Source: Nitrospirota bacterium | Lineage (GTDB): Bacteria; Nitrospirota; Thermodesulfovibrionia; UBA6902 | Assembly: GCA_016234115.1 (NCBI GenBank) | Contig: JACRHD010000008.1 | Span: forward strand, 1-64,000 | Direction: 5' to 3' | Length of the DNA: 64,000 bases | Shown here: in pieces, positions 18,041 to 26,583 of the stretch | Position numbering within the stretch: position 1 is the stretch's first letter | How the letters are laid out: each line of letters begins with the position of its first letter | The notes under the pieces: model-generated | Databases searched by the model: none | What the model was told of the DNA's origin: nothing | Seen by the model: the letters and a program-made list of their open reading frames with translations, nothing else | Position numbers and translations under genes: made by a program

Positions 18041-21000
18041 TTTTTTTAAACCTCCGTCCCTTCCAAAGCATATAAATTGCAGGGTATATGATGAGTTCAA
18101 GTATCGTCGAGGTGACGACGCCTCCGACCATCGGGGCGGCTATGCGCTTCATGACGTCGGAACCCGCGCCGTGGCTGAACATGATAGGAATAAGTCCGGC
18201 GAGGATTACGCTTACCGTCATAATCTTCGGTCTGATTCTTTTTACGGCGCCGTACATTATCGCGTCCTTCAGGTCACCTATAGTATTCAGTTTCCCTTCG
18301 GATTTCCATTTCTCATAGGCGAGCTCAAGATAAAGGAGCATTACGACACCGGTCTCTGCGTCTAATCCGGCAAGCGCAATTATGCCGACCCACACGGCAA
18401 TGCTCATATTGTAGTTGAGAAGATATAAAAACCAGAAGGAGCCGACAAGGGAAAACGGCACGGCAAGCAGGACTATCATTGTCTTTGCGACTGATTTTGT
18501 GTTGAGAAATATAAGGACGAAGATAATGAGCGCCGTTAACGGGATGACCATCTTCAGCCTTTCCTGCGTTTTGACAAGGTATTCATACTCGCCGCTCCAT
18601 TCGAGGCGGTAGCCTTCAGGCACTTTGACCGCCTGTGAAACGTGATGCTTTGCCTCCTCAACGTAACCTCCGACATCGCGTCCTGAAAAGTCAATGTAGA
18701 CGTATGCCGCCAAGAGGCCTTCTTCGCTCTTTATCGCGGTAGGACCTTTGACGATCTTTATATCGACAAGCTCGCCAAGAGGGACCTGTAACGAGTCAGG
18801 AGTTGAGAGTTGAGAGTTGAGAGTTGAAGAAGAGCCCATTCCTCCTGCCCCTTGCCCCATGACCCTTGCCCCTTGCCCCATCACCGGCACAAGGACTCTC
18901 TTTAATTTTTCTATAGTATCTCGCAGCTCTCTCGAATACCTGATATTTACCGTATATCTCTCTCTTCCTTCAATAGTGGTGGTCACCGGCATTCCGCCGA
19001 CAGCCGTCTGCACCACCTCCTGAATGTCGTCGACATTGATCCCGTATCTCGCGGCCTCTGCCCGCCTTATATTGAAATCCAGAAAATATCCTGTGGTCAC
19101 CCTTTCCGCATAGGCGCTGCGGGTGCCCTTGATGTCCTTTACAACGTTTTCAATCTCCATCCCTATCCGCTCAATCTCTTCAATATTGGGGCCCATGACC
19201 TTGATCCCGACCGGCGTCCTTATGCCTGTGGAAAGCATGTCGATGCGCGCCTTGATCGGCATAGTGAAGGAATTGGCAACGCCGGGTATGGACAAGGCAT
19301 CGTTCAATTCATTCTTCAATCCCTCTATTGTCATACCTTCACGCCATTCGGATTCAGGCTTTAAATTTATCACGGTCTCAAACATCTCAAGGGGCGCCGG
19401 GTCTGTCGCGGTCTCGGCCCTGCCCGCCTTGCCGAATACCTGCGAGACCTCGGGGACCTGCTTTATTAATTTGTCCTGAAGCTGTATAAGCTTCGATACC
19501 TCCGATATGGATGCGGCAGGCACGGTGACAGGCATGTAAAAAAGCGTCCCTTCATAGAGAGGGGGCATGAATTCGGTGCCGAGCTTTAAATACGGATAAG
19601 CGGTCAGCGCCATAATTATTATTGCAATGACAATAACAAGCTTTTTAAAGCGCAGGGCAAGAGCGGCTACAGGTCCGTATAGTTTGTGAAGGATTGTGCT
19701 GATGGGATGTCTTTCTTCCGGATATATCAGGAACAAATATTTGATGACCGGCAATTTGCTCAATACAGGTATCCTGTCATGAATAAATATTGTCATGAGG
19801 ACCGGAGTAATGGTCACCGCGAGGAATGAAGAAAAAAGCATAGCAAAGGTCTTTGTGTATGCCAGCGGCTTGAACAATCTTCCTGCCTGCGCCTGAAGAG
19901 TAAACACGGGAAGGAACCCGACTGTGATGACGAGCAGTGAAAAGAACAGTGATGGGCCGACTTCTTTCGCGGCTTCGATTATTACATCGGTGCGGTTTCC
20001 GGGTCTGCCGTCATGTTCCCATTCTTCTAATTTCTTATGCGCATTCTCAACCATTATGATTGACGCATCGACCATTGCTCCGATTGCAATAGCGATGCCG
20101 CTCAGGCTCATGATATTTGAAGTTACTCCCAGATAATACATGCATATAAACGAGATGATTATCGCTATCGGGAGTGTCAGTATGACAACAAGGGCGCTGG
20201 GTAGATGAAACAGGAAGATGATGCATACTGCGCTCACGGCGATTGAAAGCCTTATGATCTCCTCTTTGAGCGTGTCGATAGAACGGTGAATGAGATCAGA
20301 CCTGTCATAGGTCGTGACGATCTTCATTCCCTTTGGAAGGCTCGGCTCAATATCGTTTTTGATCTTCTCCTTGACCCTCTCGATAACATTGAGGACATTC
20401 TCGCCGAAACGCACAACAACGATGCCGCCTGCCACCTCGCCTTTTCCGTCAAGCTCTGCAATTCCTCTTCTTATCTCCGGGCCGATTTGCACATTGGCAA
20501 TATCTTTCAAAAAGACGGGGGTCCCGATTCCATTGGTCGCTACAGGGACATTTTTCAGGTCATCGAGTGTTTTTATATACCCTCTTCCCCTGATCATGTA
20601 CTCGATGCCGGAGAATTCCAGCACCCTTCCCTCAACGTCCCGGTTGCTCTTTTTAATCGCCTCCATGACGGTTGTTATCGGGATGTTGTAGGCAAGAAGC
20701 CTGTTGGGGTCTACGGTGACCTGATACTGCTTTACAAAGCCGCCGATGCTCGCCACCTGCGATACACCGGGGACGCTTTCGAGCGCAAGCTTTATGTTGT
20801 AGTCCTGGACCGACCTGAGATTTGAAAGGTCATACTGCCCTGTCTCGTCAACCACGGCATACGAGAAACCCCAGCCTACGCTTGTGGCGTCGGGGCCTAA
20901 CACAGGGTTTGCGTCGGCAGGGAGCTTGCTTTTTACCGCCTGAAGGTATTCCAAAACCCTGCTTCTGGCCCAGTAGATATCGGTGCCTTCCTCAAATATC

Positions 21001-21284
21001 GCATAAATAAAAGAAGTGCCCAAGAAGGAAAAGCCGCGTACGACCTGGACCTTCGGCGCCGCGAGGAGGGTCGATGTTATAGGATAGGTTATCTGGTCTT
21101 CAATAAGGTCAGGGCTTCTGCCGGGCCATTCCGTAAAGATAATTACCTGCGTGTCGCTAAGGTCGGGGATGGCGTCAAGCGGAGTTTGCTTTAATGCCCA
21201 GTATCCCCAAATGCAAAGAAACCCGACAAGCAGAAAAATTATAAACTTGTTCCTTGCGCTGTATTCGATTATTTTGGCTATCAT
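18027..21284 (-). CDS. CusA/CzcA-type heavy metal RND efflux permease
   Basis: 1085 aa; 'AKIIEYSARNKFIIFLLV', 'DLSDTQVIIFTEWPGRSP', RND TM motifs; contains in-frame repeat insertion. Confidence 0.95.
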   Translation of the reverse strand: MIAKIIEYSARNKFIIFLLVGFLCIWGYWALKQTPLDAIPDLSDTQVIIFTEWPGRSPDLIEDQITYPITSTLLAAPKVQVVRGFSFLGTSFIYAIFEEGTDIYWARSRVLEYLQAVKSKLPADANPVLGPDATSVGWGFSYAVVDETGQYDLSNLRSVQDYNIKLALESVPGVSQVASIGGFVKQYQVTVDPNRLLAYNIPITTVMEAIKKSNRDVEGRVLEFSGIEYMIRGRGYIKTLDDLKNVPVATNGIGTPVFLKDIANVQIGPEIRRGIAELDGKGEVAGGIVVVRFGENVLNVIERVKEKIKNDIEPSLPKGMKIVTTYDRSDLIHRSIDTLKEEIIRLSIAVSAVCIIFLFHLPSALVVILTLPIAIIISFICMYYLGVTSNIMSLSGIAIAIGAMVDASIIMVENAHKKLEEWEHDGRPGNRTDVIIEAAKEVGPSLFFSLLVITVGFLPVFTLQAQAGRLFKPLAYTKTFAMLFSSFLAVTITPVLMTIFIHDRIPVLSKLPVIKYLFLIYPEERHPISTILHKLYGPVAALALRFKKLVIVIAIIIMALTAYPYLKLGTEFMPPLYEGTLFYMPVTVPAASISEVSKLIQLQDKLIKQVPEVSQVFGKAGRAETATDPAPLEMFETVINLKPESEWREGMTIEGLKNELNDALSIPGVANSFTMPIKARIDMLSTGIRTPVGIKVMGPNIEEIERIGMEIENVVKDIKGTRSAYAERVTTGYFLDFNIRRAEAARYGINVDDIQEVVQTAVGGMPVTTTIEGRERYTVNIRYSRELRDTIEKLKRVLVPVMGQGARVMGQGAGGMGSSSTLNSQLSTPDSLQVPLGELVDIKIVKGPTAIKSEEGLLAAYVYIDFSGRDVGGYVEEAKHHVSQAVKVPEGYRLEWSGEYEYLVKTQERLKMVIPLTALIIFVLIFLNTKSVAKTMIVLLAVPFSLVGSFWFLYLLNYNMSIAVWVGIIALAGLDAETGVVMLLYLELAYEKWKSEGKLNTIGDLKDAIMYGAVKRIRPKIMTVSVILAGLIPIMFSHGAGSDVMKRIAAPMVGGVVTSTILELIIYPAIYMLWKGRRFKKNEIG
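18793..18886. repeat. family C heptamer array inside cusA-like CDS
   Basis: gagtcag(gagttga)x4 then ctgcccc ttgcccc atgaccc ttgcccc ttgcccc atcaccg, period 7. Confidence 0.9.
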
Positions 21285-21296
21285 GCTTTATTGTGC

Positions 21297-21322
21297 AGGG
21301 CGGGTTTAAGCCCCGCCCCTAC
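21297..21322. repeat. family D GC hairpin between cusA and cusB
   Basis: 'gggcgggtttaagccccgcccctacc'. Confidence 0.6.
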
Positions 21323-21326
21323 CGGT

Positions 21327-22577
21327 TTAATGCTTATGCCCAAGCGGCTTAACTCCCTTCAACTGAGCCTCTGAATCAATGAGGAATGTGCCGGAAAAGG
21401 CCACCTTTTCGCCGGCCTTCAGCCCTTGAATGACTTCTGTCATTCCATCAGCCCTCAGTCCGGGCATAACTTCTCTCGGCTCAAAATAGCCTTCGCCTTT
21501 GTCCACATAAATTATCTGCCTTGTGCCGGTGTCGATTACCGCCTCATCGGGGATTACCAGTTTTTTGCCCATGTCGATCTTTATTTCTACATTTGTAAAC
21601 ATCTGCGGTTTAAGCTGCTCTGACGGATTGCGGAGAATGAACCTGACCTTTGCGGTCCTTGTCTCACCTGAAAGAGAAGGATAGATATAATCGATAGACG
21701 ACGGGAAGACTTTTCCTGAGAAATAGCTAAGGCTGATATTTGCCGCCTGTCCGACCTTTATAAAAGGCAGCTCGTACTCATAAATGTCGGCAATGACCCA
21801 GACAGTCGACAGATCGGCAAGGTCAAATAATTTTTCTCCGGGCATCACCTTCATACCCTGCACCGCCATCTTCTGAACAACGTATCCGCTCACGGGGCTG
21901 TATATTGTCAAGGTCCTTGCCGGGGTTGCTGTTTCTTCCATCTTTTTTATCTGTTCATCCGTAATGTCCCATAATTTCAGTCTCTGCCTCGCGGCCTCAA
22001 CCATTCTCCCGGCATCCCCGGAAAGCATAGCGCTGAGTGATTTATCGGAAAATCCCCCTGCTTCCCCCTTCTTTAAAGGGGGACTTAATTCCCCTCTATC
22101 AAGAGGGGTTAGGGGGGTGTCTTGTTTCGCCCACTTCAGAACATTTAAAAATTCCTGCTGAGTTGCCACAAGTTCGGGGCTGTATATCTCTGCGAGAGGC
22201 TCTCCCTTTTTCACATACCTGCCGGTGTAATCAACATGGAGCTTTTCAATCCACCCTTCAAATTTTGTATTGACAGTGGCAAGTCGTCTCTCATCATATT
22301 CAATACGCCCCACGGTCCTGATGATTTTTTGCATGGGCTTTGACGCAGCCTCGACCGTTTTAACGCCGATCAACTGCTGCTGCGCAGGTTCAATCTCCAC
22401 GGTAGGTGCCTCCTCCGCAGACTCCTCCTGCACGGCTTCAGGCTCCGCCTGTTTCTGCGACTTGGGGGTTTCTTTTACAGGGGCCTCATGCTGATGGACC
22501 TGAGAGTATGATGGTGTTTTAAGAAATAGAGACACACACATTACGAGTCCGAGAATTATTATTGTCCTGGTTTTCAT
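21327..22577 (-). CDS. RND efflux periplasmic adaptor subunit (CusB type)
   Basis: 'VGRIEYDERRLATVNTKFEGWIEKLHVDYTGRYVKKGEPLAEIYSPEL' adaptor signature; in-frame repeat insertion. Confidence 0.93.
   Translation of the reverse strand: MKTRTIIILGLVMCVSLFLKTPSYSQVHQHEAPVKETPKSQKQAEPEAVQEESAEEAPTVEIEPAQQQLIGVKTVEAASKPMQKIIRTVGRIEYDERRLATVNTKFEGWIEKLHVDYTGRYVKKGEPLAEIYSPELVATQQEFLNVLKWAKQDTPLTPLDRGELSPPLKKGEAGGFSDKSLSAMLSGDAGRMVEAARQRLKLWDITDEQIKKMEETATPARTLTIYSPVSGYVVQKMAVQGMKVMPGEKLFDLADLSTVWVIADIYEYELPFIKVGQAANISLSYFSGKVFPSSIDYIYPSLSGETRTAKVRFILRNPSEQLKPQMFTNVEIKIDMGKKLVIPDEAVIDTGTRQIIYVDKGEGYFEPREVMPGLRADGMTEVIQGLKAGEKVAFSGTFLIDSEAQLKGVKPLGHKH
22049..22124. repeat. family A palindrome inside cusB-like CDS
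   Basis: 'ggaaaatccccctgcttcccccttctttaaagggggacttaattcccctctatcaagaggggttaggggggtgtcttg'. Confidence 0.9.
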
Positions 22578-22626
22578 TTCTCCTTTTCTCCTTGCCCTCT
22601 GATCGTTTTCAGCCATTGTAGCGCCC

Positions 22627-24030
22627 TCATTTATTGGGGGCGGATTTTTCGTCAGGGTTTAACCCTGACGCTACGTTCACTGCCCCTACCGTCGTCAATG
22701 CTTCAAGCCGCGCAATCGCCTTTTCCCTCTCGGTAAACTGCTGCCAGTATAACAGCTCGAAATCAAGAAGAGCTTTCAGCCGGTTTATAACGGTCAGCGC
22801 TTCGATCTTCCCCACGACATAACCGGACAGCGCTGCCTCGAAGTCCTGATATGTCTTGGGAATCAAGGCATCCTTATACAACGGCATCAGTCTTTCGGAG
22901 ACCCTGAGCATGGAATAATTATCTTTGATTGCGGATGAAAGCATTAATTTCATCGATTGCAGTTCATGCTCCGCCTCTGAAAGCATGGATTTAGCTTCAA
23001 GAACGGCCTGGCGCTGTTTTGTTTTATAAAAGATTGGTACGTTAACAGTTGTTGTCAGTCCCCACATATCTTCAAAGAACCTGTTTTTTGCGAAGTAACT
23101 TGCGGTCACCGTGAAATCCGGGTAATATTCCTTCTCCATCATCCTGACCTTTGTCTCTGCTGAGTCGATCATCGCTTTCTGGGCCTTTATATCGGGAGAA
23201 TTTTCAGTTGCCGTTATGATCAATTCCTCCATATTACGGTCATATGATGACTGAGAGATATCCTGCGGTCTTCCGAGAGGGGAAGCCGCGTCCCTCCCGA
23301 CGGTTGCATTGAGCATTGCCTCCAGAGATTGAATCTTCTGTCTGAGCATCTCCTCTTTCTCGAGGAGCATGTATTTTTCCGTCTGGGCCATCAATACTTC
23401 CTGCTGCGGGGCCATCCCTGTTGAATACCTTGAAAGGGCGGCCTCTTCAATCCTTGAAAACAGCGCGACTCTGTCTTTTACAATATCCAGGTTTTTATAT
23501 GCAAAAAGCATATCATAATAGAACTCCTTGACTCTTGCAGTGGTCTTGAGCCTCAGAGCTTCGGTCATAGCCTTTACGCTCCCCGCATCCGTTGCGGCCA
23601 TCCGGGCTTTTAAGGGTAATTTGCCGGGAAAAGGGAACATCTGTGAAACAGAGAACATGAACTGTGAGTCCTGGGCCATTTCCTCATCAAAAGTGAACAG
23701 GTCCTTTACCCCGTCATTTTCATATCCGAACATGAACATAGGGTCAGGAAGGCTCTGCGCCTGAGGAATTCTGTATGCGGCGGACTTCTCTTTTGTCTCG
23801 GAAACAATGACGGCCTGATTGTTCCTCAGCGCCTCGTCAATAAGCTCCTGAAGCTTTAATTCATCGGCAAAGGAAGGAGCAGCAGAAAGTAAGCAGTAGA
23901 CAGTAAACAGCAGACAGTAAACGGCGCGTAATACAAAAATCCCCCGTGGTCCCCTTTTTTCAAAAGGGGACCACGGGGGATTCATTCTGACTCCTGACTC
24001 CTGACTCATGACTCCTGATTTATTGCGCAT
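22627..24030 (-). CDS. TolC-family outer membrane efflux protein (CusC type)
   Basis: OEP-type helices '..FSVSQMFPFPGKL..', '..YYPDFTVTASY..'; start overlaps upstream stop; N- and C-termini encoded by repeats. Confidence 0.9.
   Translation of the reverse strand: MRNKSGVMSQESGVRMNPPWSPFEKRGPRGIFVLRAVYCLLFTVYCLLSAAPSFADELKLQELIDEALRNNQAVIVSETKEKSAAYRIPQAQSLPDPMFMFGYENDGVKDLFTFDEEMAQDSQFMFSVSQMFPFPGKLPLKARMAATDAGSVKAMTEALRLKTTARVKEFYYDMLFAYKNLDIVKDRVALFSRIEEAALSRYSTGMAPQQEVLMAQTEKYMLLEKEEMLRQKIQSLEAMLNATVGRDAASPLGRPQDISQSSYDRNMEELIITATENSPDIKAQKAMIDSAETKVRMMEKEYYPDFTVTASYFAKNRFFEDMWGLTTTVNVPIFYKTKQRQAVLEAKSMLSEAEHELQSMKLMLSSAIKDNYSMLRVSERLMPLYKDALIPKTYQDFEAALSGYVVGKIEALTVINRLKALLDFELLYWQQFTEREKAIARLEALTTVGAVNVASGLNPDEKSAPNK
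22651..22674. repeat. family D hairpin in 3' end of tolC-like CDS
   Basis: 'gtcagggtttaaccctgacgctac'. Confidence 0.65.
23888..23922. repeat. family C heptamer array in tolC-like signal peptide
   Basis: agtaagc agtagac agtaaac agcagac agtaaac. Confidence 0.9.
23939..23983. repeat. family A-like perfect hairpin in tolC-like 5' coding region
   Basis: 'atcccccgtggtccccttttttcaaaaggggaccacgggggat'. Confidence 0.9.
23987..24021. repeat. family C heptamer array at tolC-like start
   Basis: ctgactc x3, atgactc, ctgattt. Confidence 0.9.
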
Positions 24031-24412
24031 CTACGCTGAATTTCATCTTTGACGTCTTATCGGCTTTTGTTATCTTTACCTCAATACTCCATGAGCCCGA
24101 CATTGACAGGTTCATCTTACCTTTGTACTCGTTGCCATCAAGTGAGGTTTTTGCCTTGTAATTCATTGCAGGCATTCCGGGCATGGCGGGCATTGTATAT
24201 TCCACAACAACCTTTGCATCGGTCACATAGCCGCCTTTTGCGTCCTTGATCTCTACCACGATATTGTTATCGCCTACAACAGGCGGGTTCCTGTCAATCT
24301 TCACCGTCACGTCATAATCACCGGCCTTTTTCTTCACCTCGTAATCCTTTGCATAGGCGCTGCCGGTTATCAACAGGACTACTGATGCTGCAATTGCAAT
24401 CCATTTAATCAT
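24020..24412 (-). CDS. FixH/YtkA-like periplasmic protein
   Basis: signal peptide; 'GDYDVTVKIDRNPPVVGDNNIVVEIKDAKGGYVTDAKVVVEYTMPAMPGMPAM' YtkA-like. Confidence 0.8.
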   Translation of the reverse strand: MIKWIAIAASVVLLITGSAYAKDYEVKKKAGDYDVTVKIDRNPPVVGDNNIVVEIKDAKGGYVTDAKVVVEYTMPAMPGMPAMNYKAKTSLDGNEYKGKMNLSMSGSWSIEVKITKADKTSKMKFSVDAQ

Positions 24413-24694
24413 CTTGTTCCTCCTTGCTTGTCGCAGTTTTGTGTTAATTTTATAACATACTTTTTAATACAGTACAAGAAATATGTGAAAAAAATGTGAA
24501 CCGGGAAGCCGCATCATTCAAGAGTCCACCAACCCGTGCAGGCATTGCCCGGGAATCGTGGACGTAACCGTTAACGTGAATTTTATTGCACAATATGTCT
24601 ATTTATCATAACTGCCAAAGAGCTTCGGTATGTTAAAGTTGTTGTTTATTCATACCGATACGTATGTAACTCATAATTTGATAGGGAGCGTCGA

Positions 24695-26236
24695 ATGAAA
24701 ATTGTTACCTCGTTGAAAATCAGTATGGCTGTCCTTTTACTTTTTGCCTTGTCGAGTGCGGGGTCGGTATTTTTTCAGTTAAACCGGATGAAGCACGACA
24801 GTGTGATCGTCGATTATGCGGGCCGGCAGCAGGCCCTGTCGCAGAGGATAGCCGCCCTTTCTTCCCTGAAATATCAGGGCATCGATTCACAGGCAGAAAT
24901 GAACGAAAGCATAAAGACGCTCGATAAAATAATCGGCGGACTTATAAAGGGGGACCCGGAACTCCATCTGCCGAAGGTTACAAATGATGATTTTTCCAGT
25001 AAGATGACGGAGATCAACGGCTTATGGATCAAGTATAAGGAGACCGTCGGTAAGGCAATCGAGGGAGAGAACGTGCTTAACGACCTGTATTCGGACAGCC
25101 AGAATTTTCTTAAGGCAGCCGATGCGTCCGTCCTCATTGCGACTAAAATTATGGAAAAGAACGTAGGGACTTTAAAAATGATACAGGTCATAATTGTTCT
25201 TTTAAATCTGGGCCTGCTGGCAGCCATATTATTTAAAAGCCGGAAAAAGATCGCCGCCCCTTTATCGGAGCTTACCGAGAAGGTTGACATGATAGCTACC
25301 GGAAATTTGAAAATAGAAATAAAGGACAACGGAAATGACGAAATCGGTATTCTTGCAAAGGACATGAATAAAATGGTCGGTTCTTTCGGGCAAATGATAG
25401 GGGGGATTCTGACTTCCGCAGACATTGTTGTTTCGACAATGGACTCCTTGCAGAAAAATGCGGAAAAGGCGTCCGAAGGCGCCAAGAGCCAGTCAATGCA
25501 GGCAGAGCAGATAGCTGCAGCGGCGGAAGAAATGAGCCAGACGATAACAGGCATAGCGAGAAACGCGTCCGTCGCATCAGATACCTCTGCCGAAACCCTT
25601 CAGGCGGCTGAGGCCGGGAAGGAAATCGCCCAGGGAGCTGTTGATACCGTAGGCAAAGTTTTTTCTTCGACGCTTGAGCTTGCGGAAATGATAAAAAAAC
25701 TCAACAGCCGGACCTCCGAGATCGGTGATATAGTAACTGTTATTAACGAGATAGCGGACCAGACAAATCTCCTTGCGTTAAACGCCGCGATAGAAGCCGC
25801 CAGGGCCGGCGAGCAGGGAAGGGGGTTTGCGGTAGTGGCCGACGAAGTGAGAAAGCTTGCTGAAAAGACCATAAAAGCGACCTCCGAGATATCTGATAAA
25901 ATAGGCGCCGTACAATCGGAATCCGAGCAGACCATGCAGTCGATGGGAGAGGCCTCAGCGGAAGTAACAAAAGCGACTGATTACATCAGGGAAGTGGGAA
26001 ACTCCTTAAACCGCATCGTGGAGGCGGTCCAGGGGGTCAGGGACCAGATAACCCAGATTGCCGCTGCTGTGGAAGAACAGTCCGCGGCGTCGGAAGATGT
26101 CGCGCGGAACATTGAAAATACGTCAGGCATCGCAAAAGAGATGGAAAAGATGTCCGATGAGGTGATGTCCGAGGTAAATGCGTTGACCGCCGTAGCCGGG
26201 GAGCTGCGGAAATCAACGAGCGGGTTTAAGATATAA
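24695..26236 (+). CDS. methyl-accepting chemotaxis protein with PilJ-type N-terminal domain
   Basis: '[13 protein letters not shown]' type IV pili MCP N-term; HAMP; signalling hairpin '[38 protein letters not shown]'. Confidence 0.93.
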   Translation: MKIVTSLKISMAVLLLFALSSAGSVFFQLNRMKHDSVIVDYAGRQQALSQRIAALSSLKYQGIDSQAEMNESIKTLDKIIGGLIKGDPELHLPKVTNDDFSSKMTEINGLWIKYKETVGKAIEGENVLNDLYSDSQNFLKAADASVLIATKIMEKNVGTLKMIQVIIVLLNLGLLAAILFKSRKKIAAPLSELTEKVDMIATGNLKIEIKDNGNDEIGILAKDMNKMVGSFGQMIGGILTSADIVVSTMDSLQKNAEKASEGAKSQSMQAEQIAAAAEEMSQTITGIARNASVASDTSAETLQAAEAGKEIAQGAVDTVGKVFSSTLELAEMIKKLNSRTSEIGDIVTVINEIADQTNLLALNAAIEAARAGEQGRGFAVVADEVRKLAEKTIKATSEISDKIGAVQSESEQTMQSMGEASAEVTKATDYIREVGNSLNRIVEAVQGVRDQITQIAAAVEEQSAASEDVARNIENTSGIAKEMEKMSDEVMSEVNALTAVAGELRKSTSGFKI

Positions 26237-26264
26237 ACGGGGTTCAATCTCGCTCATAAACAAC

Positions 26265-26451
26265 GTCATTCCCTCAGTCAGTAAGCGGGAATCCAGCATT
26301 TTTAAGGCGCAACTGCTTCCGGATTCCCGCTCGTTTATTACTCCCTTCTTCGTAAGCTTTGCCCGGCGAGGACGCAATAATATAAACTGCTCTTTTGCAG
26401 GAGAATTATTTATATGCTCTGGATTCCCGCTCAACAGACCGCGGGAATGAC
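26265..26451. repeat. family B double-hairpin element B1 (with internal insertion)
   Basis: 'gtcattccctcagtcagtaagcgggaatccag...ctggattcccgctcaacagaccgcgggaatgac'. Confidence 0.8.
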
Positions 26452-26583
26452 GCCTTCCGTGAACTCCTTTCAGAATCTTCAGTCTTACCGGGAATCTGCC
26501 GAATAGATACTGGATAAACTCAGGTATTATTGCGCTTCCTTGCGCAGGTAATACATGGAAAAGAAATATAAGACCGGGATAAT

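Noticed and set aside
18793-18886. CRISPR-like array
   Set aside because: Units are 7 bp without spacers and are translated within cusA; no cas genes in the window.
20286-20825. 179-aa plus-strand ORF
   Set aside because: Antisense to the RND permease.
22037-22273. 78-aa plus-strand ORF over the cusB repeat
   Set aside because: Antisense to the adaptor gene; only reflects the palindromic repeat being open in several frames.
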